Below the pieces are notes generated by a model. That model worked only from the letters and a program-made list of their open reading frames with translations. It was not told the origin of the DNA and made no database searches. From Butyrivibrio sp. WCD3002 (GTDB lineage: Bacteria; Bacillota; Clostridia; Lachnospirales; Lachnospiraceae): a stretch of 58,647 nucleotides of DNA. Position numbers and translations under genes: made by a program. How positions within the stretch are numbered: position 1 is the first letter of the stretch; the number at the start of each line of letters is the position of its first letter. Below, piece after piece: positions 50,060-58,340 of this stretch. Location of the stretch: positions 1 through 58,647 of the forward strand of contig NZ_AUJO01000021.1 of the NCBI RefSeq assembly GCF_000424265.1, read 5' to 3'.

Positions 50060-50302
50060 ATGCAAGCTCAGGTAAAAACATGGGGAAATAGTCAAGGCAT
50101 AAGAATTCCAAAGGAAGTGCTTCAAGAAGCGGATGTGGCTGTTGATGATGTGCTGGATGTCAAAGTTTCAAATGGAGTTATCATGCTTGTTAAGCCATTC
50201 AGACATAAAACTTTGGAGGAGCGTGCTGCCGAATATGGCGGAAAGCTTGATCTTGACGGAGAATTTGACTGGGGTGAGCCGGTAGGAAGAGAGATTTGGT
50301 AA
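50060..50302 (+). CDS. mazE: MazE-type antitoxin (AbrB fold)
   Basis: The 80-residue protein begins with an AbrB/MazE swapped-hairpin DNA-binding domain (VKTWGNSQGIRIPKEVL, DVLDVKVSNGVIMLV) followed by an acidic C-terminal tail (LDLDGEFDWGEPVG) that would occupy the toxin surface. AAAGGAGG precedes the ATG at 50060. Its stop overlaps the toxin start (TAATG). Confidence 0.88.
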   Translation: MQAQVKTWGNSQGIRIPKEVLQEADVAVDDVLDVKVSNGVIMLVKPFRHKTLEERAAEYGGKLDLDGEFDWGEPVGREIW

Positions 50303-50625
50303 TGAAAGAAGAAATAAATCAGGGGGATATACTTAAGATTGAAAAAATAAAGATGCCGGTTTTGGTAGTAAGTAAGGATTTTTTCAATCAAACTGGTGAA
50401 ATTATTGGTTGTCCGATTTACAAGAATGGAGAGCCAGGTGCTTTACATATTAGAATTAATTCTGATGAAGTTACTGGGTATGTTCAATGTGAGAAAATGG
50501 CACTACTCGATATGAATTTAAGAGGATATTCTAAATTAGATAGAATACACATGCCAGAAATTATTGACATTACGGATGCTATACAAAGCATTTTTGATTA
50601 TGTAAGTATCGACAGATATCGATAA
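50302..50625 (+). CDS. mazF: MazF/PemK-like toxin
   Basis: The 107-residue protein has a PemK/MazF-like barrel: INQGDILKI at the start, PVLVVSKDFFNQTGEIIGCP, and a MALLDMNLRGYSKLDRI segment near the RNA-binding edge. MazF toxins cut single-stranded RNA at short motifs. The canonical Arg in the first loop is not obvious, so activity should be tested. Translation is coupled to the antitoxin. Confidence 0.82.
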   Translation: MKEEINQGDILKIEKIKMPVLVVSKDFFNQTGEIIGCPIYKNGEPGALHIRINSDEVTGYVQCEKMALLDMNLRGYSKLDRIHMPEIIDITDAIQSIFDYVSIDRYR

Positions 50626-50645
50626 TGATGATGTAGTTTTCTATG

Positions 50646-51665
50646 TCACCTAAGCCCCTCAAGCACATTCCTTGTTTCTTTCATGTCAGTCTTGGCGGCC
50701 TCTGCGTAGATATTTGTGGTATTAAGGCTCTTGTGATTGAGTTTTTTCTGCAATTTGAGTATATCGTGGTCCGTGGCCTCATAGAAGCTCATGGCAAAGC
50801 TGGATCTGAGCTTGTGGGGCGTGATTTTGTCAACATTGGAGCTGTCCGGAAGGGCAGCTCTTACGTATTTTTTCACAAGGCGCTCAACGGCGCGAACTCC
50901 GATTCTTTCGCCGGAGAGGGCAGTGAAAGCGGGGAAGTTCCTGGTTTGCTTCAAATTGAACTTGGCTTTCTGCGTTGTGAAATAATCAAGAAGATAACCG
51001 GAGCATTCATTTGAAAAATAGACTGTCTGTGTATCGCCACCTTTTCTTGTCACAACAACGCTGCCTGATGCAAGGTCAAAGTCATCCATATCTGTGCTTA
51101 CAAGCTCGGACACACGAAGTCCTGTATCAAGGAAAAGCAGGATCATTGCTGAGTCTCGCTTTGTGTACAAATTATGGTAATTTGCCTGTGCGGTGGAAAG
51201 GCCCGTACCGTTGCGGACAGAATCCAATAATTTGGACTGTTCTTCATTTGTTAAAAAAATAACATCCTTTTTGGGAAGATCAATTCGCTTGGATATAGCC
51301 ATAGGATTCAGCCTGATTTTTCCGGCCTTCATAAAATAACTGTACATGCTGGCAACACTGGCTCTGCGGCGTTTTGCAGTGGTGTTTTCGTAGTTTTCAG
51401 CCATATCTGTCAGATAATTATTTATGTAAAGCACGTCTAAATTTGACAGATCATCCAGGGTCAAATCCTTCACAGAGATTTTCTTCTTTTTATATTCAGG
51501 GACGCAATTCACGATAAAATCCAGAAAACGCTTGATATCACGACAATATTCAAGCTTTGTGTTATGTGCGTCGACCTTGCCAAAATTGTAGATAAAAACG
51601 GAAACGAATTCCGGCATTTCTTCAAGAAGTGATTCAATTTGATCAGAACGGCTTTTTCGTTCCAT
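50646..51665 (-). CDS. Tyrosine recombinase 1
   Basis: The 339-residue protein has a SAM-like core-binding N-terminal domain and a catalytic domain with all residues: Arg in DTGLRVSEL (~199), Lys in TRKGGDTQ, HKLR in ITPHKLRSSF, His in LNHKSLNTT and Tyr in TTNIYAEA (~322). It is an integrase/XerD-type enzyme. The first 50 residues form an extra N-terminal extension compared with XerC/D. No ribosome binding site stronger than AGGTTTTT is seen. It lies downstream of recombinase 2 on the same strand. Confidence 0.9.
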   Translation of the reverse strand: MERKSRSDQIESLLEEMPEFVSVFIYNFGKVDAHNTKLEYCRDIKRFLDFIVNCVPEYKKKKISVKDLTLDDLSNLDVLYINNYLTDMAENYENTTAKRRRASVASMYSYFMKAGKIRLNPMAISKRIDLPKKDVIFLTNEEQSKLLDSVRNGTGLSTAQANYHNLYTKRDSAMILLFLDTGLRVSELVSTDMDDFDLASGSVVVTRKGGDTQTVYFSNECSGYLLDYFTTQKAKFNLKQTRNFPAFTALSGERIGVRAVERLVKKYVRAALPDSSNVDKITPHKLRSSFAMSFYEATDHDILKLQKKLNHKSLNTTNIYAEAAKTDMKETRNVLEGLR

Positions 51666-51771
51666 AAAAACCTCCCAAGGTATGAACTGTGATACAATAA
51701 AGCGTGTAAATGCAAAATAAATCTAAGGATTTTGCTACATACATATTATGAATTCATAATAACACAAAAAA

Positions 51772-52070
51772 CGACCTTGGTATAAAATGAAGTTATTTAT
51801 ACTAAATGTTTTGCGACCAAGTACCAAAAATATAAATTTTACGACCATGAAAGAGGCCTGTTCATAGCAATTCAGTTTTTATATAAGCTACATTTGTCGG
51901 TTTAAACTAAACTTGTAATATGTTTAAAGATAGGAGTGTAAAAAGTCAAAAATACGACTTTTTACACTTTTTAACTTAAAAAAATAAAGCTTGAAAATGT
52001 AAAAAGCCGTACTTTTAAAGAAAAATCTGTAAAAAGCCGCATGGATTAAAGCTAAAATTGTAAAAAACCG
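51772..52070. repeat. Repeat array between the two recombinase genes
   Basis: The 425-base gap holds two repeat types. CGACCTTGGTA (51772), CGACCAAGTA (51814) and CGACCATGA (51842) form the first. The second is a perfect 11-base palindrome TGTAAAAAGTC...GACTTTTTACA (51937-51966) followed by direct copies TGTAAAAAGCCG at 51998 and 52028 and TGTAAAAAACCG at 52059, spaced 30-31 bases. CCAAGG also occurs at 51675, near the recombinase 1 start. They are candidate binding or crossover sites for the recombinases or for a regulator. Confidence 0.75.
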
Positions 52071-52090
52071 GGCACTGTAGTGTGTGCAAT

Positions 52091-53176
52091 TTAATCATTA
52101 TCCTGGTTATCATCAGTTCCATAAACGTCTACCTGAGATGCCTGTCTTTTATGTTCTTCTTCTATAGCAGCATAGTGTTTAACAGTTGTATTTACGTCTT
52201 TATGTCCCAGAACATCAGCAACCATATAAATATCACTGGTTCTGTTATAAAGCGCTGTACCATAAGTTCTACGGAGCTTATGAGGGGTGAGCTTTTGAGT
52301 AAGTCCTGTGTTTTTTCCATATTTTGAAATCATATATTGGATGCTTCTAATCGATAAACGCTTATGCTGAAGAGATATGAAGAGAGCAGGTTCTTCAGAA
52401 TCATTGAGTAGGGTAGGGCGTTCATGATTGATATAATCCCTCAGCGTATTCCGGATAATCTCGTTTATGTAGAGATGATCTTCATCGCCGCCTTTTCTGA
52501 CGATAGTAATTGTATTTTCATCAAAATTTATATCTGAAAGATCAAGCCCTGCACATTCCGAGACGCGGATTCCAGTATTTAACAGAAGAGTTACAATGGC
52601 CAGATCTCTTTTTGCAGTAGGTTCAGACATGACTTTGGAATGGTAACTAGCAGAATTCACAGCTGCGACAGAATCCATTAGAAGCTGAACCTGGTCAGGA
52701 TACAGCCTTCGGATATCTTTCTTTACCTTTTCTTTCTTCTTTACAGCAGCTTTCACTGTGGGATCAATCTTAAGATAGTCATATTTGATCAGATATTTAT
52801 AGTAATTCCGTACAGCCGCCATTTTTCTTGCAATTGCACGTTCTTTAGCAGGCTTTACATTGCCTTTTTTATCCGGTTTGTGGCCTGATGCAACATAATT
52901 TTGGAATTCATTGATGTCCTGAGGACCAAGATTTTCGACAACTTCAAAGGGGATATCTTTGATTTCAAGATTCTTGCACAGGGGATTCTTTTCCTTGAGA
53001 AATCCGTAGAAAAATAGAATATCCTGCGCATAATTTAAAGCGGTGCTTTCCTGATATTTGAGAAGACATTCCTCAACAAATCCATGTGTATGCTGAGGAA
53101 GAATGTTTTTAATGCTTTCAGTATCTTTACGGCGTTTCTGCCTCAATGAATTGTAATATTCTGAATTTTCACCCAT
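52091..53176 (-). CDS. Tyrosine recombinase 2
   Basis: The 361-residue protein has the catalytic residues Arg in NTGIRVSECA, Lys in VRKGGDEDH, HKLR in LTPHKLRRTYG, His in LGHKDVNTTVKHYA and the Tyr of that motif. It is distinct from recombinase 1 in its N-terminus, with a lysine-rich insertion (VKKKEKVKKD) before the catalytic domain. AGGAG precedes the ATG. Both recombinases look intact. Confidence 0.9.
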   Translation of the reverse strand: MGENSEYYNSLRQKRRKDTESIKNILPQHTHGFVEECLLKYQESTALNYAQDILFFYGFLKEKNPLCKNLEIKDIPFEVVENLGPQDINEFQNYVASGHKPDKKGNVKPAKERAIARKMAAVRNYYKYLIKYDYLKIDPTVKAAVKKKEKVKKDIRRLYPDQVQLLMDSVAAVNSASYHSKVMSEPTAKRDLAIVTLLLNTGIRVSECAGLDLSDINFDENTITIVRKGGDEDHLYINEIIRNTLRDYINHERPTLLNDSEEPALFISLQHKRLSIRSIQYMISKYGKNTGLTQKLTPHKLRRTYGTALYNRTSDIYMVADVLGHKDVNTTVKHYAAIEEEHKRQASQVDVYGTDDNQDND

Positions 53177-53303
53177 GACTTAACTCCTCCGCTTTTCTAA
53201 AATAATCGTAACACAAAAGGGGAATTTTGTGCAATGATATTTGCGTTAGCAACGCGTTCCAGCGGGAGGTGGACCCCCTGTCTGACATCGTTCTTTATTG
53301 GCT

Positions 53304-55517
53304 TTATTTCTTTGTTGGATATGCCGTTAATTCTTCAAACTCATCTACCGGCATAGGCTTGTAGAAATAATATCCCTGCATTTCCTCACATCCAAGACTT
53401 CCGAGGAAATCAGCCTGTTCCAGTGTCTCAACACCTTCTGCGATAATAGAAGTTCCAATAGCATGGATCATCTGGACCATGTAGCTAAGTATTGTCCGAC
53501 CCATCTTTTGGTCACCTGAACCGGTAATAAATCGAAGATCAAGCTTTATGCGATCAAGGATAACTTCTTTTAACATATTCAGTGATGAGTAACCACTTCC
53601 AAAGTCGTCCATTTCAACTTCAAAGCCTGCTTCACGAAGTTTGGTTGTTGTTTTGATGATGGTATCGGAGTTTTCGACATATACGCTTTCCGTTATCTCA
53701 ATACGAAGTTGACCAGGCAATAGGTTATAGAACTCTTTTAATGTATTAAAGTGGTCGGCTACATCAGGGTTCTTTACTATATCAAGTCTTGATAGGTTTA
53801 CTGATACACACAGTTGTCTGCCCTGATCATTCCATCGCTTCAAATCCTTACACACAGTGTCCCAAACGTGACAGTCAAGATCATAGATAAGCCCAGCATC
53901 TTCCAAAACCGGAATAAATTCTCCAGGAGAAATGTTTCCATCCTTCTTGCTTTTCCAGCGGCAAAGAGCCTCTGCACCAGTTATCATCCCAGTCTTATAG
54001 TTGACCTGTGGCTGATACCATACTTGTATTTCCCCAGACTCAATAGCTGCAGGAAGGCGACTTGCGATACCGGCACTTTTCCTTCCCATGTCCCACTGCT
54101 TTGGGTTATAAAACTCAAATCCTTCTTTCTTGGATTCTCTGACTTTTCTTTCTGCAATGCGGGCATAATCAAGCATCTTATCCACGTTTATGTCTTTATA
54201 GTCATCAGGCATAAGAACATAAATACCAGAGCAGAGCCTTACAACAAAGTCTTTTCCACGATCGCTAAAATAATTGCGAACAGGAGTCAAAATATATTTT
54301 TCATCCTGAAGAATCTGTTCATTGCCGCCAATACATCGAAGGATAACAAAATGATCTCCATCATACCTTCCTATAGCTTCTTTATCGGTAAGTACTTCAA
54401 GGCTTCTCTCAGTCCAAAATTTTAACAGCTCATCTCCGGCCTTCCAGCCAAAGCTGTCGTTGATGAACTTAAAGTCTTTTATGTTGTTATAGGATATCGT
54501 ATACGGTGTATCAGGGTTGTTAGTGAGTAGTTCCTCAACTTTTTTACGGAATCCATTGTGGCTGAGCACACCAGTGAGAGGATCGATATCCTCCATTATC
54601 CGCATCTTTTCCTTCTGCTCTTCAAAATATGCTTTCTGTCTTAGGACAAGCATTATAACAAGAGCAGCAAAAAGGATAGTCCCAATAATAAGGAAGTACT
54701 TATATTGGTAGAGATAGTCTTCAAAAGTATATACATAAAGATCTCTGGTAGTGTAATCAAGGGCTATAGCCTGTTTTTTGGTTTCAGGAATAGCTGCAAT
54801 TCCTTCGTTCAGAAGTTCAATTCGTTTTTTTCCCTCTGGGGTTTCAAGAGTTCCGGCACGAAAATCCATTGAAAACATGGCAGAAGGCTGTACTTTAAAA
54901 TCATTATAGGATGGCTTTTGAAGCACATAGCTCCACGCATATGAGTTATGTAAAAGTGCATCTACCTCTTCATTTCTAAGCGCTTTAATGCAATCAGCCA
55001 TGGAATTGTAAAGGTTTATCGTTATTCCAGGGTATAACTGCTTTACAGTTTCTGCTACTCCGCCCTGTGATTTTAGCATGCCTACTCTGATGGTATTTAT
55101 GTCAGAAATAGAGTGCTTATCTGTAGTCACAAGGGTAAATGGGGTCTGGATGAGATTGTCCGATACGATGGTCGCTTGACCAGATGCACTTGAAACAGCA
55201 CTTCCAAAGGGCATAACAAGATCGTACTCAGTACTATCAAGGGCTTCCTTAAGATTTGATTCACTTATAGCTTTGAATGCGACATTGAAACCAGCTTCTT
55301 TGGCAGCGGATTCCATAAGATCAACGCCGATTCCTGCAATCTTGCCGTTGTCTTTATCAATGTAAAACATAGGACATCTGTCTACAGGCACACCGACTGT
55401 AAATTCTGTAGCAGGAGAATCAGACGAGGCATAAACAGGCGTCAAAAAGACTCCCTGATAGATTACCAGGAAAAGGAGGGCTATGCTGATAGTAGTATGG
55501 ATCCTTTTTGATTTCAT
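53304..55517 (-). CDS. Solute-sensing GGDEF-EAL c-di-GMP phosphodiesterase
   Basis: The 737-residue protein has a signal peptide, an SBP_bac_3-type periplasmic solute-binding domain (~38-260), one membrane helix (~275-294), a GGDEF domain and an EAL domain. The GGDEF signature is degenerate (GRYDGDHF), so cyclase activity is unlikely; it may bind GTP as a regulator. The EAL domain keeps GAEALCRW, NLSR, IEITES, DDFGSGYSSL, KLD, AEGVET and QGYYF, so it should hydrolyse c-di-GMP. An amino acid or similar ligand outside would control turnover inside. It is transcribed alone. Confidence 0.92.
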   Translation of the reverse strand: MKSKRIHTTISIALLFLVIYQGVFLTPVYASSDSPATEFTVGVPVDRCPMFYIDKDNGKIAGIGVDLMESAAKEAGFNVAFKAISESNLKEALDSTEYDLVMPFGSAVSSASGQATIVSDNLIQTPFTLVTTDKHSISDINTIRVGMLKSQGGVAETVKQLYPGITINLYNSMADCIKALRNEEVDALLHNSYAWSYVLQKPSYNDFKVQPSAMFSMDFRAGTLETPEGKKRIELLNEGIAAIPETKKQAIALDYTTRDLYVYTFEDYLYQYKYFLIIGTILFAALVIMLVLRQKAYFEEQKEKMRIMEDIDPLTGVLSHNGFRKKVEELLTNNPDTPYTISYNNIKDFKFINDSFGWKAGDELLKFWTERSLEVLTDKEAIGRYDGDHFVILRCIGGNEQILQDEKYILTPVRNYFSDRGKDFVVRLCSGIYVLMPDDYKDINVDKMLDYARIAERKVRESKKEGFEFYNPKQWDMGRKSAGIASRLPAAIESGEIQVWYQPQVNYKTGMITGAEALCRWKSKKDGNISPGEFIPVLEDAGLIYDLDCHVWDTVCKDLKRWNDQGRQLCVSVNLSRLDIVKNPDVADHFNTLKEFYNLLPGQLRIEITESVYVENSDTIIKTTTKLREAGFEVEMDDFGSGYSSLNMLKEVILDRIKLDLRFITGSGDQKMGRTILSYMVQMIHAIGTSIIAEGVETLEQADFLGSLGCEEMQGYYFYKPMPVDEFEELTAYPTKK

Positions 55518-55652
55518 GATACACTCGCCTTATTGTTTGTTCTTTGCTTTAGATACTCACACTTAATTCTAACATTATTATGTTAAAATACGATAAATAA
55601 TAAATAACAAATCGATAAAGGCGACTTCTAGTATTCCGGCATTGCTAACTTA

Positions 55653-55705
55653 TGCGCATACGGGACTTGAACCAGGGATTCACGGAGCACCATTAGAACA
55701 TAAAA
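55653..55705. repeat. Dispersed 53-base repeat, copy A
   Basis: Aligns without gaps to 58252-58304, 42 of 53 bases identical, beginning TGCGCATA and ending AGCACCATTAGAACATAAAA. The copies have the same orientation and flank the radical SAM/TetR pair. Confidence 0.65.
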
Positions 55706-55883
55706 AAAGTGTTCCGACGCTATATGAGTCATCGGAACACCATAGACCGACGCAGCATGGCATTTCCATCCTTGCAATAGTAACATCCCTTATGTCCTTG
55801 TTACTGATAACTTCTGTCAGTTTCTCAGTGTAATCTCCCTCATCCGGTTTGGGACATCCGATCATTGTAAACCTGCCTTGCAT
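55680..55883 (-). pseudogene. Remnant of a ferredoxin-type protein with an MPCC motif
   Basis: The frame reads FTMIGCPKPDEGDYTEKLTE, then IRDVTIARMEMPCC, matching the distal part of ~230-residue 4Fe-4S proteins of anaerobes that end GCPKLD..DY..KL and ..TIxRMEVPCCGG. The N-terminal ferredoxin clusters and the last ~30 residues are missing; after MPCC the frame runs into repeat copy A. Confidence 0.6.
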
Positions 55884-55954
55884 CAGAAAAAGAAAAGTAT
55901 AAAACTTTATTCGACAGGGTAAATGAAACAACAATACTATATAATTCGAGGCAT

Positions 55955-57442
55955 TTAAGCTCTCTTATGTTTAAAGTGATGCTGTCTGGGTTTGTGCTTA
56001 AATGCAACTATGTTTAGAGGCTTTTCATCCTTTTTTGCATAATTCTCATATGCCTTCTTATAGTGTTTCTGTCCGGCCCAGATATCGTCAGCTACAGGCG
56101 CCCACTCTTTTGCGTAATCATCACACTTTGCACACAGATGTTCAACACTTTCTTCAGACTCTTCATTGGTACCATGAGCTCCGGATATTTCAACCATGTC
56201 CCTTAAAAGAGCCGGATTTTCAAGCATTGGGCATGGCCTTAAATGATTCTTATTAAATGGCTGCCCCTTATGATATTCCATGAAAAGAGGACTTTGAAGC
56301 ATCTCAAGTATTGAATGTGTATGTATATTCGTGTTGGAGAAGTGGATAAATACGCATGGCTCAGCATCTCCGCTTGAATTGATGTGGAAGTAATTTCTTC
56401 CGCCTGCTATGCATCCGCCAACTGCTTCGCCATCATTCTGGAAATCCATAGGGAAGAATCCCAGGTCACATTTGTCACTTCTCAGGAATCTAATCTGATC
56501 CACCATCTTCTTTCTCTGTTCTACCGTTGGCATAAGCTCAGGAACAGCATTGTTTCCAACCGGCATATAGTGAAAGAAGAATCCAAATCTTGCTCCTTTT
56601 TCAGCTATAAACTCGATGAACTTAGGATCAGTAACTGCCTTGATGTTGTTTCTTGTATAGCAGATGGAAGTTCCATAAACTATTCCGTACTTTTTGAGTA
56701 GATCCATGGCATTCATTACTGCATCATAATGACCAAGGCCACGTCTTGCGTCATTAGTCTCAGGAGTTCCCTCGATAGAAAGCTGGAATGTGAGATTTCC
56801 AAGCCTTACAACTTCTTTACAGAAATCCTCATCAATAAGTGTTGAATTGGTATAGATAGAGAACTCAACATCATTGTGCTTTTCTGCCAGTTTCAAGATA
56901 TCTTTCTTCCTTACAAGAGGTTCTCCTCCTGTCATCATGTAAAGATATACTCCCAGCTCTTTTCCCTGGGTAACGATTTTGTCCATATCTTCAAAAGACA
57001 GATTGTGCTTAGGTCCATAAGTACCTGACCAGCATCCCGCACAGTGCATATTGCAGGCGCTTGTAGGGTCAAAAAGAATAAGCCATGGGATATTGCATCC
57101 GTATTTTTCCCTGTTTGCCCTGATCATTTTTGTGCCTCTGAAAAATGCCTCATAGCCAAGATTGAGCATCATCATCTTTGCAACATGCGGATCTGTCTCA
57201 TCTATTACTTTATTCAAAAACTTAACCCATCTGTTATCCGGATCTTTAAATGCCGCTCTTACTTTATCAAGGCTTTCTTTTCTGGCTCCATCTTTACCCC
57301 AGAATTTCTCTGCCTGGTCAACAAGCTTAAGATAAGTAGCAGTCCTGTTCTCCGTTTTATCGAGATTTGCAAGGAACCTGTCAATCAGTATGCTAAAAGC
57401 CTGTCTTTGTACTTTGTGAGAAATGTTTTTTGCTAATTCCAT
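55955..57442 (-). CDS. Radical SAM protein with SPASM-like tail
   Basis: The 495-residue protein has the radical SAM cluster motif CNMHCAGCW (~135-143) inside FDPTSACNMHCAGCWSG, the GGEPL SAM-binding loop (~182) and an extended C-terminal region with Cys residues (CIAGG, CVFIHFS, CPML, HLCAKC) fit for an extra cluster. The last residues are His/Lys-rich (HKPRQHHFKHKRA). The ~110-residue N-terminal helical extension is unusual. GGGGAGG fixes the ATG at 57442. It is divergent from a TetR gene, which probably controls it. Substrate unknown. Confidence 0.88.
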   Translation of the reverse strand: MELAKNISHKVQRQAFSILIDRFLANLDKTENRTATYLKLVDQAEKFWGKDGARKESLDKVRAAFKDPDNRWVKFLNKVIDETDPHVAKMMMLNLGYEAFFRGTKMIRANREKYGCNIPWLILFDPTSACNMHCAGCWSGTYGPKHNLSFEDMDKIVTQGKELGVYLYMMTGGEPLVRKKDILKLAEKHNDVEFSIYTNSTLIDEDFCKEVVRLGNLTFQLSIEGTPETNDARRGLGHYDAVMNAMDLLKKYGIVYGTSICYTRNNIKAVTDPKFIEFIAEKGARFGFFFHYMPVGNNAVPELMPTVEQRKKMVDQIRFLRSDKCDLGFFPMDFQNDGEAVGGCIAGGRNYFHINSSGDAEPCVFIHFSNTNIHTHSILEMLQSPLFMEYHKGQPFNKNHLRPCPMLENPALLRDMVEISGAHGTNEESEESVEHLCAKCDDYAKEWAPVADDIWAGQKHYKKAYENYAKKDEKPLNIVAFKHKPRQHHFKHKRA

Positions 57443-57482
57443 ACTTGTTATGCCTCCCCAAACGATGCTACAATTATTCTGA

Positions 57483-57590
57483 TGTAACAAGTGTAACGCC
57501 ACAGCATATTAATAACAATGGCTCTACCATCGGACATGACAATATTTCGTTTAAGTGAACCGATGTTACATTCTTGCATTTTTTGTAACG
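57483..57590. promoter_or_regulatory. TGTAAC boxes in the radical SAM/TetR divergent promoter
   Basis: TGTAACA (57483-57489), TGTAACG (57492-57498), TGTTACA (57564-57570) and TGTAACG (57584-57590). The last two form an inverted pair. They lie between the divergent starts, as expected for operators of the adjacent TetR regulator. Confidence 0.55.
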
Positions 57591-57606
57591 TCGAGAGGGA
57601 GAAAAA

Positions 57607-58191
57607 ATGAAAAGCTCAAAAGAATCTTTAACAGAAATGCAAAAAAAAGAAGTTCTGAGGATGAATAATAAGGAGTCCAATCAGCTGACAAGAGAGTGTC
57701 TGCAGCTTTCGCTTATGCATCTAATGAGCGAACACCCTTATGAGAAGATCACCATCAGCGAGATAGTACGCCGTGCAGGAGTATCAAGGACGGCGTTCTA
57801 TCGAAACTATACAGATAAAGAAGATATCCTGCATGAGCTTGGGGATGAAATAATAAAGCGTATAGCGGAGATCAGCGAAAAGCCCGAACTGCACGAAAAC
57901 CCACATCTGTGGTTCGAAGATATTTTTCGGGCTGTCAAAAACGATAAAGATATAATATCTCTGTTTGACCAAGCCGGAATTCTTCAGAATGAACTCTTTC
58001 TTGAAAAAGCGGTCTCAGAGCGGCTCTATCCTACAGCTGACCCAGAAAAGAAGTATCTCAGACTTGCTGCCGAAGCTGCCATTTTACAAATACTCATAAG
58101 CTGGTTCAGGGATGGGATGCAGGAAGACGAAAAACAAATGGCTGATATCTGCGTAAATATCTTTGATAACGCTTTGAGCAGACTGCCATAA
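57607..58191 (+). CDS. TetR/AcrR family regulator
   Basis: The 194-residue protein has a helix-turn-helix at ~47-67 (ITISEIVRRAGVSRTAFYRN) and a helical C-terminal domain of the DhaS-like type. GAGGGAG precedes the ATG. It is divergent from the radical SAM gene with multiple TGTAAC boxes between them, so it likely represses that gene and itself. Confidence 0.87.
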   Translation: MKSSKESLTEMQKKEVLRMNNKESNQLTRECLQLSLMHLMSEHPYEKITISEIVRRAGVSRTAFYRNYTDKEDILHELGDEIIKRIAEISEKPELHENPHLWFEDIFRAVKNDKDIISLFDQAGILQNELFLEKAVSERLYPTADPEKKYLRLAAEAAILQILISWFRDGMQEDEKQMADICVNIFDNALSRLP

Positions 58192-58251
58192 TTAACAAGG
58201 ACCTCTTCTAACATGAGAAATGATCCTTCCTGGCGTAAACGAAGTAATTCT

Positions 58252-58304
58252 TGCGCATATGAAGCTTGACCCCGGAATTCCCTTAGCACCAATAGAACAT
58301 AAAA
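58252..58304. repeat. Dispersed 53-base repeat, copy B
   Basis: Counterpart of 55653-55705 in the same orientation. Both copies can be read in one frame with related residues (AHxxLxPGI..AP.EHK); around copy B that frame starts at ATG 58220 and ends at 58315. No ribosome binding site precedes it. Confidence 0.6.
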
Positions 58305-58340
58305 TTCGGATATAATGCTCATTCCAACAAACTGGAATTG

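Noticed and set aside
51772..52070. CRISPR array in the recombinase gap
   Set aside because: Repeat units are only 12 bases, spacers are ~18 bases and not variable in the CRISPR sense, and no cas genes are present.
50646..53176. Integrated prophage around the recombinases
   Set aside because: No phage structural, lysis or replication genes lie nearby; only the recombinases and mazEF are suggestive.
55655..55690. tRNA-like GGGACTTGAACCAGGGATT (complement resembles a T arm)
   Set aside because: The flanking bases do not form a 5-base T stem, no anticodon arm or acceptor stem can be drawn, and the related copy at 58252 loses the T-loop sequence.
55653..58304. IS110-type transposase fragments encoded by the 53-base repeats
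   Set aside because: The shared residues (AHxxLxPGI) are too few to assign a transposase family.
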